The notes: a model not told the origin generated them from the letters alone. A stretch of DNA of 64,000 nt from Vibrio salinus (GCF_021272385.1 NZ_JAJSDZ010000005.1:1145234-1209233), one strand, 5' to 3'. Shown: positions 28,798 to 41,061, counted from the stretch's first letter. Made by a program: numbers and translations.

Positions 28798-30243
28798 CTA
28801 TTCAGTTCCACCGACAGTCAATGCTTCCAGTTTTAATGTTGGTTGCCCAACTCCGACGGGTATACTCTGACCGGATTTACCACAGACACCAACCCCTTTG
28901 TCAATTTCCAGATCATTACCAACCATAGAAACCTGCTGCATTGCTTCTATCCCGGACCCAATCAAAGTTGCGCCTTTAACCGGATGAGTAATTTTTCCAT
29001 TTTCGATCAAATAGGCTTCAGAGGCTGAGAACACAAATTTACCAGAAGTAATATCCACCTGCCCGCCACCAAAATTGGGGGCGTAAATTCCTTTTTTAAC
29101 CGTAGAGATAATTTCTTCCGGGGTATGTTCTCCCGGCAACATATATGTATTTGTCATCCGGGGCATGGGCAAATGTGCGTAGGACTCTCTTCTCCCGTTA
29201 CCAGTCGGCTCAACGTCCATTAATCTGGCGTTTAACTTATCCTGCATGTAACCTTTAAGAACGCCATTTTCGACCAGTACATTATATTGTCCCTTGACAC
29301 CTTCATCATCAATATTAATAGAACCACGTAAACTTTTCAGAGTACCGTCATCAACAATAGTACAGATGTCAGAAGTCACTTTCTCGCCGACCTTACCTGA
29401 AAAAACTGATGAACCTTTCCGATTAAAATCACCTTCCAGCCCATGACCAACCGCTTCATGCAACAACACACCGGGCCATCCGGCACCTAAAACCACAGGC
29501 ATAGTTCCGGCCGGCGCGGCTACCGCTTCTAAATTAACTAATGCCTGCCTGATGGCTTCATCCGCATATTGATGTGCAATACTTTTACCGTCTTTTACCG
29601 TAAGAAAGTAAGAATAATCGAAACGACCACCACCACCGGCACTGCCCCGCTCTCTTCTTTCCGCTTTTTGGGCTAACACACTAATAGAAAGCCTCACCAA
29701 TGGGCGGCTATCTCCGGCATAAGTTCCATCAATAGCAGCAACTAAAACCTGCTCATGAACCCCGGATAAACTAATACTCACTTCTTTAATTAATGGTTCT
29801 TTGGTTCTGATGTATGCATCCAGCTCTTTCAGTAAATCCGCTTTTTGTTTTTTTTCCCAGCTTTTTAAAGGATCCACCCAATCATAATGACCTCGCTCTA
29901 TAAAACGAGTTGGCGTTTTTACGATTGCCTGCCCTCCAGGATGTGCAATACCCCGGGCTGCTTTCGCGCTCTGCTGAAGAGCATTAAGATCTAATTGATC
30001 CGAATAAGCGAAACCGGTTTTTTCTCCGGATACAGCTCTTACACCAACACCTTTATCGATATTGAATGAACCATCTTTAATAATACTATCTTCAAGAACA
30101 ATAGACTCATGCCAACTGGACTGAAAGTAAATATCGGCATAATCAATCTGTCTGGATGTCATAGAGACAAGCGTATCCTGAACATGTTGAGCTGTTAATC
30201 CTGTTGGAGCTAAAAGTACCTGTTCTATACTATCAATGGTCAT
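28798..30243 (-). CDS. tldD: Metalloprotease TldD
   Basis: Subunit of the TldD/TldE(PmbA) zinc protease, which degrades unfolded peptides and matures some RiPPs such as microcin B17. The 481-residue length is normal. The active-site HExxxH motif is visible in [20 protein letters not shown]. Other family features are [18 protein letters not shown] near the N-terminus and [23 protein letters not shown] at the C-terminus. The partner gene pmbA/tldE is not in this window. It follows yhdP in the same direction after 178 bp. Confidence 0.96.
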   Translation of the reverse strand: MTIDSIEQVLLAPTGLTAQHVQDTLVSMTSRQIDYADIYFQSSWHESIVLEDSIIKDGSFNIDKGVGVRAVSGEKTGFAYSDQLDLNALQQSAKAARGIAHPGGQAIVKTPTRFIERGHYDWVDPLKSWEKKQKADLLKELDAYIRTKEPLIKEVSISLSGVHEQVLVAAIDGTYAGDSRPLVRLSISVLAQKAERRERGSAGGGGRFDYSYFLTVKDGKSIAHQYADEAIRQALVNLEAVAAPAGTMPVVLGAGWPGVLLHEAVGHGLEGDFNRKGSSVFSGKVGEKVTSDICTIVDDGTLKSLRGSINIDDEGVKGQYNVLVENGVLKGYMQDKLNARLMDVEPTGNGRRESYAHLPMPRMTNTYMLPGEHTPEEIISTVKKGIYAPNFGGGQVDITSGKFVFSASEAYLIENGKITHPVKGATLIGSGIEAMQQVSMVGNDLEIDKGVGVCGKSGQSIPVGVGQPTLKLEALTVGGTE

Positions 30244-30421
30244 ATATTGCTTTTGCCTTAATTATATTGCCAAATCCCCTTATGCCTTAAATCAGCATAG
30301 CAGTTCTGACCTGATTCAAATGATTTTATCTGTTACTACACTCTACCATACATAATAGCTGTCATATCTTGTGAAGAGGCAACTATCAACTTAAAAGGCG
30401 TATTTTATTGCACGCAGGACA

Positions 30422-33400
30422 TTACTTTTCCTGCTCTTTTTCATCCGAAAACATACCGGGAAGTTTATACTCCCCTTTGGTTCGTGAAATCTCTTTCACT
30501 TCAGGGGAATCTATCGGCCCTTTGACCTGATAATTTACTTCTGTAAATACTTCAATTACGGGCGATATAACAGTAGCAACGGCCAGAACATAAAGAGCGG
30601 TAGGAGGTGATACTGCAAATGCGCTCAGCACAGGTAACCCGGATGTTACATCCGGAATAAATTTCACCTCAGCATCAATAGTTCGTTTATCAAGGTCAAC
30701 TAATCCCTTCAAATCCATATCCCCGGCAACGGTATCCATTGTCAGATTATTGGTAACGAAAGTTCCTTGTGAAATATCTCCGTCACCTTTTATAGAGTCA
30801 AATGCCAGACCATCATCGAATATATCACTAAAATCTAATTTCATTTTACGAATAATTGAGTCAAGGCTGAATAATCCCAGTAACTTCGCAGCACCGCTAA
30901 CATCAGACACACTTCCATGACCAAACTCTGTGCTAATCTTTCCTTTCAGCGTTTTGATCTGCATCGACCATGGAGACCCATGCCAGTCCAATGAACTGGT
31001 AATCGAAAATGGCGCTTTCTGTATTCCGGAAGAAATACCAAACCTCTCAAGAATTTCGCTGTTATTCTCGCCTTTAACCTTCATATTAAAGTGAGTATTG
31101 CTATGATCTCCTTTAAGGGCCCATGATCCGTTCGCATGAACTTCATTTGTCCCACTGACAATATCCACTTTTTTCCAGAGTAACTGATTTTCTTGTCTCT
31201 GAAGATCAATATTTAATTTTCCGACCTTATACCCCTGCAACCAAAAGTCCTTAATGACCAAGGTTAAATTAGGCATTGAACGATAAAACTCTCGTTCAAA
31301 AGGGGTAATCTCTGCTCTCTCTGAATCGGAGTTAACGATCAGTGGGTTTTCATTTTTCGACTGCTCAAGAGCCGGAATATACAAATGCATCCTTTCCAGA
31401 GAAACGGATAAATCATAGGGTGATAAATAAGAAGCATCACCTTTTGCTTCCTGACTATTTAATTCAAATAACCATCCGGGCTGTTTCTTTTTGCCGGAGA
31501 AGACAACATCATGCCATTTCAGTGATGCCAGAGTTAAATTTCTCACATTAAGATGGATTGTTTCAGGAACCGGTATTTCAGGAAATGATGCTTTAACCCT
31601 TTTTTTGGTGTGCCCCGAAACGTCTGACGACTCGTTAAAGAATGGAAACCAGTCGTCAAAATTAAATTTGTCCAGGCGAATCGTAGCGTAGTGCCCCGTA
31701 AAAGGAGCCACTTTATAACTTCCTTTACCTACAACCAGATTACTGGCAGTAATGACTGGCAAATCAGACGAAATATCAATCATGGCCTGATATTTAACAT
31801 CCGGGACCTCAACTCTGGCATTCACAGAGTCATTATTACCAGACACCTGCAAATTCAGTCCCATCTTCTGCCCGGCAGGCTTAGTTAATGGATATGGATA
31901 CTGACTGACAATATTACGTAACTTTGCCTGTAAGTCTGCCTGATAACTAAAGCCTTTATCTTTTAGCTGAACATCGATACCCAGTAGCCAGGGCACCCTG
32001 CCTTTTAATGGTTCAGTCCATTGCTGGCCAACATATTTGCCCATTGGTTTAACTTTCCAATCCCCAACAGAATCGATATGAACACCGTAGCCGGAACGAT
32101 TGTTTCTGCCCTGAAAATCTAACGATATAGTTTGGTCCAGTAAACGTGCCGACATTCCATTCGCGTTTACTACATCATTATCAAAATGAATTTTCCCCGT
32201 CACATTTTTCATATGCAGGGAAAGAGACGGCATGGAGACATTATTACGACGAAGCGCAGCCCATCCCCAGGCTCTGGGCTCTTTATCCGATGTCAACGGA
32301 ATCGACAGTTTAAACTGAGAGTCCACATTACCATTAACCCGAATAGCCGTTAACGCAGCTCCAACACTATCAGCCAGTGGTGTGTTCAACATAAACCGTC
32401 GAACTTCAGCCCCATCAGCTGCAACTTCTGCATTGATCTTCAGAACACCATCCGAATCCATATGAGCGATACCGCCTTTGATACCAGAAGATCGCACTTT
32501 CCCCAGATTCGCTGAATTGGCATCAAAATACAGAGCGTCATTTTCAAATAACAGATCAATATCGAGTTTAGTAAGCGCGGGCCAATGCTCATCATATTTG
32601 AACCGGCTGTTTCTCAAAGGCACCCAAGCCTGAAAAACCCCGTCATGGTGTTGATACGGAAACGCTCCAACAGGTCCATACCAAATAAGCTTTGCCGTTT
32701 CTGTTTTCCCATCCTGTATGGCTGAAGACAAATAATTCGTCAACTCATGTCCGAGAGCTCTGGTTGGCAGGTACCGCCACGTTTCTCCGGCATGATAAAC
32801 ATCCACTTCGGCATAGAATGACAGAAAAGGGCTTTGCCCGGATGGAAAATCCAGCTTAAACGCACCTGTTGCCTTTAAATCAGGTGTCGTAACACTCACC
32901 TGATCAGACCATAAAGACCAGCCATCGTTTTCTTTTTGCCAGACAAAGTTGGTGTAACCTTTATTAATCTTCAATGGCGCCTGAAAAACATCACCATAAG
33001 GCAAGGTGTCGTTGTTTAAGCTGGCCTGCATAACCACCTTATCCTGAATTCCGTAAATATCAGCATCAAATTTATGGGTTTCCGGTAATAAAGACCATTG
33101 ATTTATACTTCCATCCGTTAACTTTGCTGAATACTTATACTGTTCAGCCGAAACATAGCTTATCCGGAAATCACTCAATGAACCCGACGGGGATAACGAT
33201 AACAACCAGTTATCTTTATCATCATTCATACCCGGAACCAGTTCAGCAAAAGGCAGCAAATCAGCAATTTCTAACTGATTGATATTCAGATTAACCTGAT
33301 TGTTCTTGTGCCAGTCTAAATCCAGTTGAAGTGCTGGCCATAACCTGTTATCCGTATGAACAACAAAATCACGCCCGGTCGCTCTCAGGCCGTCAGAAGT

Positions 33401-34315
33401 TGGAAATAATTCAATCAAACCGTGAGTCAGGCTTAACTTATGTGCATTATTCTTTCCCCATTGCAGATAAGAAGGTTTAAGAGAAACAAGTCCTTTTGAT
33501 GGATGACTATGCTTAAGCGTTAACCAACCATCAAAACTCACCGCACCTTTGGAAATACCTACTTCTTTTCGTAAATAACGGGTTAGCCATGGTCCAACTG
33601 CAACTTTGTTGGCACTCACATAAAACTCGCCATTAATGTCTTTAAACGAGTCATTATCCTTAAACTGAGCCTTTACTTCTAAAGAGTTAAAACTGGTCCC
33701 GGCAATGCTGACATTACCTTCCGCTCGGTGAGTACGTCCAGAGTTGGCCCATCTCAACGAGTTAATCAATAACGTTCTTTTTTTCCCAAGGAAAGAACGA
33801 TAATGGACCTTAGATCCTGATATGTTAAAACCATCAAGTTGTCTGAGAAAAATATTATCTAAAACCCTTACAATCTCTTCAGAATCATCGTTTTTCTCAT
33901 GAGCCTGCTCCTCTTTTTCAAGTTGTGAAAGAAAAGGATAAGCACTGATATCCAAATCTAAATTGTTTATTTCGAGTTTTGAAACAACCAGTTGTCTTTG
34001 AAAGAGGGAACGCAATAAATTAAGTTCAAGTGTTACGTTATCGGCATCAAATGATGTTATCTCACCGTTTAGTGATTTAACACTCAGATGATGCAGAGAA
34101 ATATAAGGATGAGTGTTTCCCCAATACCCGGAGACATCAAAAACGGACACCTCCAGCCCTGTCTGATGACTGACCCACTGTGTAATTTCTTTCTGAAAAT
34201 AGTTAAGATGAGGCAACGCTATACGTAACGAGGTGATCAGAATTGCGGATAACACCAATAATGTTACCAGACACCATAAAAGCCATCGAACCGAACGGGA
34301 AATAATTAGCTGCAC
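30422..34315 (-). CDS. yhdP: YhdP, AsmA-like phospholipid transport protein
   Basis: Large inner-membrane-anchored periplasmic protein of the AsmA/TamB bridge family. In E. coli, YhdP with TamB and YdbH moves phospholipids to the outer membrane. The 1297 residues match the family. One N-terminal membrane helix (about 10-30) is followed by a long beta-rich region, and the C-terminal AsmA-like domain includes GHGSVSDVSGAAKLLGLFSL, GDMDLKGLVDLDKRTID and FTEVNYQVKGPIDSPEV. It lies 10 bp after rng, in the rng-yhdP-tldD order seen in enterobacteria. Confidence 0.93.
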   Translation of the reverse strand: MQLIISRSVRWLLWCLVTLLVLSAILITSLRIALPHLNYFQKEITQWVSHQTGLEVSVFDVSGYWGNTHPYISLHHLSVKSLNGEITSFDADNVTLELNLLRSLFQRQLVVSKLEINNLDLDISAYPFLSQLEKEEQAHEKNDDSEEIVRVLDNIFLRQLDGFNISGSKVHYRSFLGKKRTLLINSLRWANSGRTHRAEGNVSIAGTSFNSLEVKAQFKDNDSFKDINGEFYVSANKVAVGPWLTRYLRKEVGISKGAVSFDGWLTLKHSHPSKGLVSLKPSYLQWGKNNAHKLSLTHGLIELFPTSDGLRATGRDFVVHTDNRLWPALQLDLDWHKNNQVNLNINQLEIADLLPFAELVPGMNDDKDNWLLSLSPSGSLSDFRISYVSAEQYKYSAKLTDGSINQWSLLPETHKFDADIYGIQDKVVMQASLNNDTLPYGDVFQAPLKINKGYTNFVWQKENDGWSLWSDQVSVTTPDLKATGAFKLDFPSGQSPFLSFYAEVDVYHAGETWRYLPTRALGHELTNYLSSAIQDGKTETAKLIWYGPVGAFPYQHHDGVFQAWVPLRNSRFKYDEHWPALTKLDIDLLFENDALYFDANSANLGKVRSSGIKGGIAHMDSDGVLKINAEVAADGAEVRRFMLNTPLADSVGAALTAIRVNGNVDSQFKLSIPLTSDKEPRAWGWAALRRNNVSMPSLSLHMKNVTGKIHFDNDVVNANGMSARLLDQTISLDFQGRNNRSGYGVHIDSVGDWKVKPMGKYVGQQWTEPLKGRVPWLLGIDVQLKDKGFSYQADLQAKLRNIVSQYPYPLTKPAGQKMGLNLQVSGNNDSVNARVEVPDVKYQAMIDISSDLPVITASNLVVGKGSYKVAPFTGHYATIRLDKFNFDDWFPFFNESSDVSGHTKKRVKASFPEIPVPETIHLNVRNLTLASLKWHDVVFSGKKKQPGWLFELNSQEAKGDASYLSPYDLSVSLERMHLYIPALEQSKNENPLIVNSDSERAEITPFEREFYRSMPNLTLVIKDFWLQGYKVGKLNIDLQRQENQLLWKKVDIVSGTNEVHANGSWALKGDHSNTHFNMKVKGENNSEILERFGISSGIQKAPFSITSSLDWHGSPWSMQIKTLKGKISTEFGHGSVSDVSGAAKLLGLFSLDSIIRKMKLDFSDIFDDGLAFDSIKGDGDISQGTFVTNNLTMDTVAGDMDLKGLVDLDKRTIDAEVKFIPDVTSGLPVLSAFAVSPPTALYVLAVATVISPVIEVFTEVNYQVKGPIDSPEVKEISRTKGEYKLPGMFSDEKEQEK

Positions 34316-34325
34316 ACTTTATCCA

Positions 34326-35795
34326 TTACATCATAACGACATCAAATTGCTCTTGGATGTAGAGTGGTTCCGCCTGAATTCTAACCTGTTTACCGATAAA
34401 CACTTCCAGTTCAGCCAGAGCGTGAGATTCATCGCCCTGCAAAGTATCCGATACAGCAGGTGAAGCGTATACCACAAACTGATCGGCATCGTAAGCACGG
34501 TTTACCCGGGTAATTTCCCTCAGGATTTCGAAACAAACCGTCTCGACCGTTTTCACACTTCCACGCCCTTCACAAGTTGGACAAGTAGTACACAGAATAT
34601 GTTCAATACTTTCTCTGGTTCTTTTACGAGTCATCTCCACAAGCCCAAGATGAGTAAAACCATTAATGTTTGTTTTCACCCTGTCTTTACTTAAAGCTGC
34701 CTCTAAAGAAACCAAAACCCGCTTTCTATGTTCATCGGAAATCATATCGATAAAATCAATAATAATGATTCCACCAAGATTACGCAGCCTTAGTTGCCGG
34801 GCTATCGCCTGAGTCGCTTCAACATTTGTATTAAAGATGGTTTCTTCAAGGTTCCGGCGCCCAACAAATGCCCCGGTGTTAATATCAATGGTTGTCATCG
34901 CTTCAGTCTGATCAATAATCAGATAACCGCCCGATTTAAGCTCAACTTTCCTTTCCAGAGAACGCTGTATTTCATTCTCAGTATCGTACATGTCGAAAAT
35001 CGGCTTTTCACCTTCATACAGAACCAGCTTATCGGTTAACTCAGGAACATACTCCGAAGTAAATTCAACCAAATTCTCAAACTCCAGTCTGGAATCCACC
35101 AAAATTTTATTTAGGTCTGTACCAACAAAATCCCTTAGTATTCGTTGAGAAAGTCCTAATTCACCATATAACTGTGTACGGGTTTTATATTTTGAACGGC
35201 GCTCAATGATTTTTGACCACAGACGCTTCAGAAAAGCCGCATCCTGAGAAATTTCCCGATCATCGGCCCCCTCCGCAGCAGTACGGATAATAAACCCACC
35301 TAAATCATCACAATATTCAGCAACACTGTCTTTTAAGCGGTTTCTTTCTTCTTCACTTTCGATCCGCTGAGAAACACCGACATGACTGGCTCCCGGCATA
35401 AAAACAAGATAACGTGAAGGTAAGGTTATGTCTGTTGTTAACCTTGCCCCTTTTGTTCCCAATGGGTCCTTAACAACCTGAACAACGATGTCCTGCCCTT
35501 GTCTTACCAGCTCTGAAATATCTCTGACCTGAAACTGTTGTTTTTCATTTTCAGCAACACATTCAGTATGGGGAACAATATCTGAAGCGTGAAGAAAAGC
35601 CGCTTTATCAAGCCCGATATCAACAAAAGCAGCCTGCATACCAGGCAGAACTCTGCTGACTTTTCCTTTGTAAATATTACCAACAATCCCACGTTTAGCA
35701 TCTCGCTCGATATGTATTTCCTGAAGGATTCCCCCTTCAATCATTGCAACACGTGTTTCTGTAGGCGTCACATTTAGTAATAACTCTGCACTCAT
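34326..35795 (-). CDS. rng: Ribonuclease G
   Basis: Endoribonuclease of the RNase E/G family that matures the 5' end of 16S rRNA and decays some mRNAs. 489 residues. The N-terminal S1 domain (about 35-125) includes GIVGNIYKGKVSRVLPGMQAAFVDIG. The DNase I-like catalytic part has GGYLIIDQTEAMTTIDINTG and GGIIIIDFIDM with the metal-binding aspartates. The Zn-link-type motif is CTTCPTCEGRGSVKT. It lacks the long scaffold tail of RNase E. It lies between maf and yhdP. Confidence 0.97.
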   Translation of the reverse strand: MSAELLLNVTPTETRVAMIEGGILQEIHIERDAKRGIVGNIYKGKVSRVLPGMQAAFVDIGLDKAAFLHASDIVPHTECVAENEKQQFQVRDISELVRQGQDIVVQVVKDPLGTKGARLTTDITLPSRYLVFMPGASHVGVSQRIESEEERNRLKDSVAEYCDDLGGFIIRTAAEGADDREISQDAAFLKRLWSKIIERRSKYKTRTQLYGELGLSQRILRDFVGTDLNKILVDSRLEFENLVEFTSEYVPELTDKLVLYEGEKPIFDMYDTENEIQRSLERKVELKSGGYLIIDQTEAMTTIDINTGAFVGRRNLEETIFNTNVEATQAIARQLRLRNLGGIIIIDFIDMISDEHRKRVLVSLEAALSKDRVKTNINGFTHLGLVEMTRKRTRESIEHILCTTCPTCEGRGSVKTVETVCFEILREITRVNRAYDADQFVVYASPAVSDTLQGDESHALAELEVFIGKQVRIQAEPLYIQEQFDVVMM

Positions 35796-35818
35796 GAATA
35801 CACCTTAAACATCCTAAA

Positions 35819-36382
35819 CTATAATAATTCGAGCAAGAGCTGATCAGTTTCAAAAAGCGGTAATCCGACAACCGCGTAATAGCTACCCTCTATCCGGGTA
35901 ACAAATTTCCCACCGATTCCCTGAATACCATAGCTGCCAGCCTTGTCTTGTGGTTCCCCTGTATTCCAGTATGCTTTAATTTCCTGTTCCGTCAGATTTT
36001 TAAACCATACATTAGTCTCAACCATTGTCGTTTTTACTCTGTTACAGGAAGCCAGAGACACGGCGGTCATCACCTGATGGCATTTTCCGGATAGCATCGT
36101 TAACATACGTTTAGAATCCGTAAAATCTTTCGGTTTTTCCAGCACCTGAGTATCAAAAACCACGATTGTATCAGCGCCTAAAACGACAATGTCGTCAGAC
36201 TGGCTATTTAAAATATGAAGAGCCTTACTTTCAGCCAGCCTTTTTACATAATGTTGAGGTATTTCATCAATACCTCTGGTTTCATCAATACCAGGCACAT
36301 CTACTAAAAATGAGTATCCTAGCTGTGACAACAGCTCTCTTCGTCTTGGCGACCCCGAAGCCAATACCAACTTTCTGTTCAT
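35819..36382 (-). CDS. maf: Maf-type nucleoside triphosphate pyrophosphatase (YhdE)
   Basis: House-cleaning dTTP/UTP pyrophosphatase. I choose the ATG at 36382 (MNRKLVLASGSPRRRELL, 187 residues), the standard start; its ATG shares bases with the mreD stop (TAATG). The longer track start would add 22 non-homologous residues read inside mreD. Motifs are SGSPRRRELLSQLG, GADTIVV and the C-terminal KAGSYGIQG with the conserved Tyr/Gln. It lies in the mreBCD-maf-rng cluster, as in E. coli. Confidence 0.94.
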   Translation of the reverse strand: MNRKLVLASGSPRRRELLSQLGYSFLVDVPGIDETRGIDEIPQHYVKRLAESKALHILNSQSDDIVVLGADTIVVFDTQVLEKPKDFTDSKRMLTMLSGKCHQVMTAVSLASCNRVKTTMVETNVWFKNLTEQEIKAYWNTGEPQDKAGSYGIQGIGGKFVTRIEGSYYAVVGLPLFETDQLLLELL

Positions 36383-36873
36383 TATCGAATATTCCAATAT
36401 CGTCTGACCCGCCGTAAAAGAAAAAACAGCCAGGGCCACAAAATACAACTAATAATACCAGACCATAATGAAAGAGGATTAAAGTCAATTTCCCGTATCA
36501 GATATTCTCCGCCAAAAATGAGAATATCAAGCATAACGGTCAAAAGACCAATGACTAATGCCTGTTGCCAAAGAGCCATATTACGCAATATTAAAAAATT
36601 CATTGCCACAAGATAAATGACGATAGACATCATCATACCCCGTATGCCTAATGTCGAACCTAAAAGCAGATCCCATAATAACCCCAGGATTAACGCGGTA
36701 CCGACATTGACGCGATGAGGTAATGCCAAAACCCAATAACAGGTAATAAGTAAAACCCAGGGAGGACGAAAAAGATCCAGTGCCCCCGGCCAGGGTATAG
36801 TTTGCAGAATCAATGCACAAATAAAGGAAAGCCAGATAATACAATGCCCCCTTAAAACACCTCTAGCGCCCAT
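36382..36873 (-). CDS. mreD: Rod shape-determining protein MreD
   Basis: Integral membrane component of the elongasome (MreBCD, RodA, PBP2). I choose the ATG at 36873 (MGARGVLRGHC, 163 residues) because AGAGGA lies about 9 bases upstream; it overlaps the mreC end by 11 bp. Five or six membrane helices cover most of the protein, with the conserved WPGALDLFRPPWVLL near the N-terminus. The stop overlaps the maf start. Confidence 0.95.
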   Translation of the reverse strand: MGARGVLRGHCIIWLSFICALILQTIPWPGALDLFRPPWVLLITCYWVLALPHRVNVGTALILGLLWDLLLGSTLGIRGMMMSIVIYLVAMNFLILRNMALWQQALVIGLLTVMLDILIFGGEYLIREIDFNPLSLWSGIISCILWPWLFFLLRRVRRYWNIR

Positions 36874-37747
36874 GATTATCCTCTGCTTCTGAATGCATCG
36901 TCGACTGCAATGCTTTATGCTGTCGGTCCTGATTTGGCCATACAAGCAACAGATATCTTAAACGATCAAAATTTACGACAGGATCAGCATAAATTACCGC
37001 AAATTCCCGCCGGGTATCTTTATCAACTTTAGATACTTTTGCAACCGGATACCCTTCTGGATAAACGCCACCTAACCCAGAAGAAACCAACAAATCACCG
37101 ACCTGAACGTCGACACTGCTGGGAATATGCTCTAACTGGATTTTATCCATCTGTCCATTTCCTGAGGCAATAACCCGGATATCATTTCTAAGATTTTGAA
37201 CCGGTATGGCGCTGTTAGAATCGATAAGCAGTAACACTCTACTATTGTGAGCAGCAACAAACGTAACCTGACCGACAATACCATTTTCATTGATGACGGG
37301 CTGCCCTTCATAGACACCATCGACATGCCCCTTATCAATAACAACCTGATGGCTATATGGTGAAGTATCTACAGCCATCACCTCTGTTACCATTTTTCGC
37401 TCATCTCTTATAAAAGATGACCCCAACAATTTACGTAACCGCTCATTTTCTTCTTCATACTGCTTCAGTAAAATCAAATCACTCTTGAGAATCAATACTT
37501 CATGTTTCAGTTGCTGGTTCGCCAACAATAATGTCTGATGGCTTTGAAATCGTTCATAAAGCCCGTCAAACATACTTCTGGGTAAATCGGCAGCATACTG
37601 AATGGGGGCGATAAGACTATTTAATAAATAGCGGATTTCAGAAAAAGCATTTAAACGGCTATCAGCCAGCATTAAGCTGGCTGATATAACAACAGAAAGA
37701 AATAAGCGCAACGGGAGAGAAGGTCCCCGCCCAAAAATTGGCTTCAT
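36863..37747 (-). CDS. mreC: Cell shape-determining protein MreC
   Basis: Bitopic periplasmic scaffold of the elongasome that activates PBP2. 294 residues: an N-terminal membrane segment (about 12-30), a coiled coil (about 65-105, with ANQQLKHEVLILKSDLILLK), then two beta barrels with GQPVINENGIVGQVTFV, RVLLLIDSNSAIPV and SGLGGVYPEGYPVAKV. It is followed by mreD with an 11-bp overlap and preceded by mreB after 62 bp. Confidence 0.96.
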   Translation of the reverse strand: MKPIFGRGPSLPLRLFLSVVISASLMLADSRLNAFSEIRYLLNSLIAPIQYAADLPRSMFDGLYERFQSHQTLLLANQQLKHEVLILKSDLILLKQYEEENERLRKLLGSSFIRDERKMVTEVMAVDTSPYSHQVVIDKGHVDGVYEGQPVINENGIVGQVTFVAAHNSRVLLLIDSNSAIPVQNLRNDIRVIASGNGQMDKIQLEHIPSSVDVQVGDLLVSSGLGGVYPEGYPVAKVSKVDKDTRREFAVIYADPVVNFDRLRYLLLVWPNQDRQHKALQSTMHSEAEDNHGR

Positions 37748-37809
37748 TATTAACTAACCCCAGTTTATGTTTGAAGCGGAGTTCTCTTTTTTCAAGTATA
37801 TGCTGAAAA

Positions 37810-38883
<1,074 letters not shown>

Positions 38884-39069
38884 TTATAAAAATAAAAAAT
38901 TGCACTAAATGTACCAATGCCTAGCTAAGTCAGCAAGGCATTGAGGCATAAACATCGACATAATCCCGCAATTTCTAACAGATTTCTAACTGAAAGGTTG
39001 AACAGCGGCCAATAAAACAGCAAAAAAACAGTCATTACAACCTTATCGATACAATATAGTTGCCTAAAT

Positions 39070-41061
39070 CTACCTTTTTTTCCAACGATTTCTTTTCCCT
39101 AATGAAACAACCGATACTTTTTGGGGTGCAGGTATCACTTGTTTCTCCTTATCAAAAAGCCTCCCCTGAACTCCAGAAATACCTAATGACTTAAGGACGT
39201 TCCATTCATGTTCGAACTCAACCCCAACAGCAATAACTTTAACAGCGGAACCACCACACGCACCCACCATACTTCGGATAAACAACTGGTTTTCCTGCCT
39301 CTGGTTGATCCGCTTAATTAAACTTCGATGCAATTTAACGTAATCAATATTTAGATCTTTGATATAATGAGTACTTACAATGGATCTACCAGCCTGACCA
39401 ACAATCATCTGACAACCAAACGCCTTTATCATCCTGACCACAGGCCGCATATAATCTAAATGCTGCACCAATTGCCCCTCGATAAATTCAAAAGATAGCC
39501 TCTTCCTTAACTTCAGGGGAATCTGAATGAGTGTGTCTCTGAACCATTTAAGGTACTGCCGTTCGCCAAAAGGAGTTACATATAAATTAATTGAAAATGA
39601 CTGTTCGTTATTAGACTGATGAAGATATTGAACAACGCTTTCTATAACCGATTTATCAAGTACCGCCTGATAGCCTACCGTTTCAATAGCTGACATAAAG
39701 TGAGATGCTTTAAGTAACCCTTTTTTCGGTTCCGTCAACCGGACAAAAAGCTCTTGGTGAATAGTTTCAAGCCGTTCTGATTCATGAATCAAATAGCATT
39801 TTTGAGCAAAAAGACACACTTTATCCTTTTGAATAACCTGATCAAATAATGTTCTCCAGCGAACATTTCCTCTTTCATCATTTGAGCGACGAACCTTGTT
39901 AAACCGACTCCAGGTATTAATATTTTGTAACTGAGCGCTTTTCATCGCCGTTTCAGCTTCATCGATAATTCTGGCCCGGCTTTCTCCTTCCTGATACATG
40001 CTGATACCAATATGGCACCAATTTTCTTTATCAAATGGTCGTGGCGGGTCAATACGCTCCAGAGCCTTCAATAACTGGACTGTCGCATTTGCGACTTCTC
40101 TCGAACTTTGATGAGGTATCAGGACTGCAAAAACAGTATCGTAGTAACGGGACAACATCCCTTCCGGATATCGTTGAATAATATTAGAGATACACTCACC
40201 GATTAATACAACAAGCTCATCGATCACATCAGAGCGCTCGGAAGCATTTTCTATCCACTCAACATCACTGACGCCGATAAGAATCACCCCACCCTGAGAG
40301 CCATTTTCCAGTAATGTCGATTCCAGTTTATTATCAAATAAAATTCTGTTGGCAGAACCGGTTAATTGATCAAGAAATGTTTGAGAACGGATAAACGTAT
40401 CAAAACGACTTCGTTCTTGACGAGCATCCTGTAGCTCTTCGATTAATTTATCAAGCGCTTCACTAGCCGTATATGGCCACTCTCTTTCATCACCACGAGC
40501 GTATTGTTCAACACGCCCGGCTAAAATCATTCTGCCCCGCTCTTCGAGCAGCTCAGACCCCATTAGCTGTTCTTTCAACCACTTGATACTTCTGACCAGA
40601 CAAAAAATAATAAAGGCAACAGCCAACGTAATTGACCACATAGCCCCCATTGAATATGTATAACCGATGTAAGGAGGTACTGCTTTAAAATGTAGCTCAT
40701 ACCCTTTATTTCTTTTCAATGGAATATCAGTAACGAACAGACGATGAGGATCAACGTTAGAAGAGTTATCCTTAAAATGATAAACAACACCTTGTGGTGA
40801 GTTTAAGGTCATTTCCACAATATTACTGGCCTGAAGCAATTTCGGCATCCAACGCTGCATCGAATATTCAGAACCGGGCTCTTGCAGCTCTTTATCAACA
40901 ACGTCAACGACACCATTCAGATAATGATTTAAATATTCTTGTCCAAGCTTCTGAAAAGATAATGTCCCACCGATAAACAAAATAAACATAGCGCTCGTAA
41001 CAATGGCGGTCACAAAGGCCACCAAACGAGTACTTAATTTTAAGGTTGGGGTGTATCTCAT
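39070..41061 (-). CDS. csrD: CsrD, degenerate GGDEF-EAL regulator of Csr sRNA decay
   Basis: In E. coli, CsrD makes the CsrB/CsrC sRNAs susceptible to RNase E, without c-di-GMP turnover. I use the ATG at 41061 (MRYTPTLKLSTRLVAFVT, AAGGA upstream, 663 residues); the track start is a TTG three codons earlier. Two N-terminal membrane segments (about 14-36 and 135-155) enclose a periplasmic region, followed by HAMP-like, GGDEF-like and EAL-like domains. The diguanylate cyclase signature is replaced (YYDTVFAVL where GGDEF would be), and the EAL residues are also missing, as in E. coli CsrD. It sits beside mreB, the conserved location. Confidence 0.9.
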   Translation of the reverse strand: MRYTPTLKLSTRLVAFVTAIVTSAMFILFIGGTLSFQKLGQEYLNHYLNGVVDVVDKELQEPGSEYSMQRWMPKLLQASNIVEMTLNSPQGVVYHFKDNSSNVDPHRLFVTDIPLKRNKGYELHFKAVPPYIGYTYSMGAMWSITLAVAFIIFCLVRSIKWLKEQLMGSELLEERGRMILAGRVEQYARGDEREWPYTASEALDKLIEELQDARQERSRFDTFIRSQTFLDQLTGSANRILFDNKLESTLLENGSQGGVILIGVSDVEWIENASERSDVIDELVVLIGECISNIIQRYPEGMLSRYYDTVFAVLIPHQSSREVANATVQLLKALERIDPPRPFDKENWCHIGISMYQEGESRARIIDEAETAMKSAQLQNINTWSRFNKVRRSNDERGNVRWRTLFDQVIQKDKVCLFAQKCYLIHESERLETIHQELFVRLTEPKKGLLKASHFMSAIETVGYQAVLDKSVIESVVQYLHQSNNEQSFSINLYVTPFGERQYLKWFRDTLIQIPLKLRKRLSFEFIEGQLVQHLDYMRPVVRMIKAFGCQMIVGQAGRSIVSTHYIKDLNIDYVKLHRSLIKRINQRQENQLFIRSMVGACGGSAVKVIAVGVEFEHEWNVLKSLGISGVQGRLFDKEKQVIPAPQKVSVVSLGKRNRWKKR

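Noticed and set aside
39070..41061. Calling the GGDEF-EAL protein an active c-di-GMP enzyme
   Set aside because: Both signature motifs are replaced and the gene sits beside mreB like csrD, so an enzymatic call is not supported.
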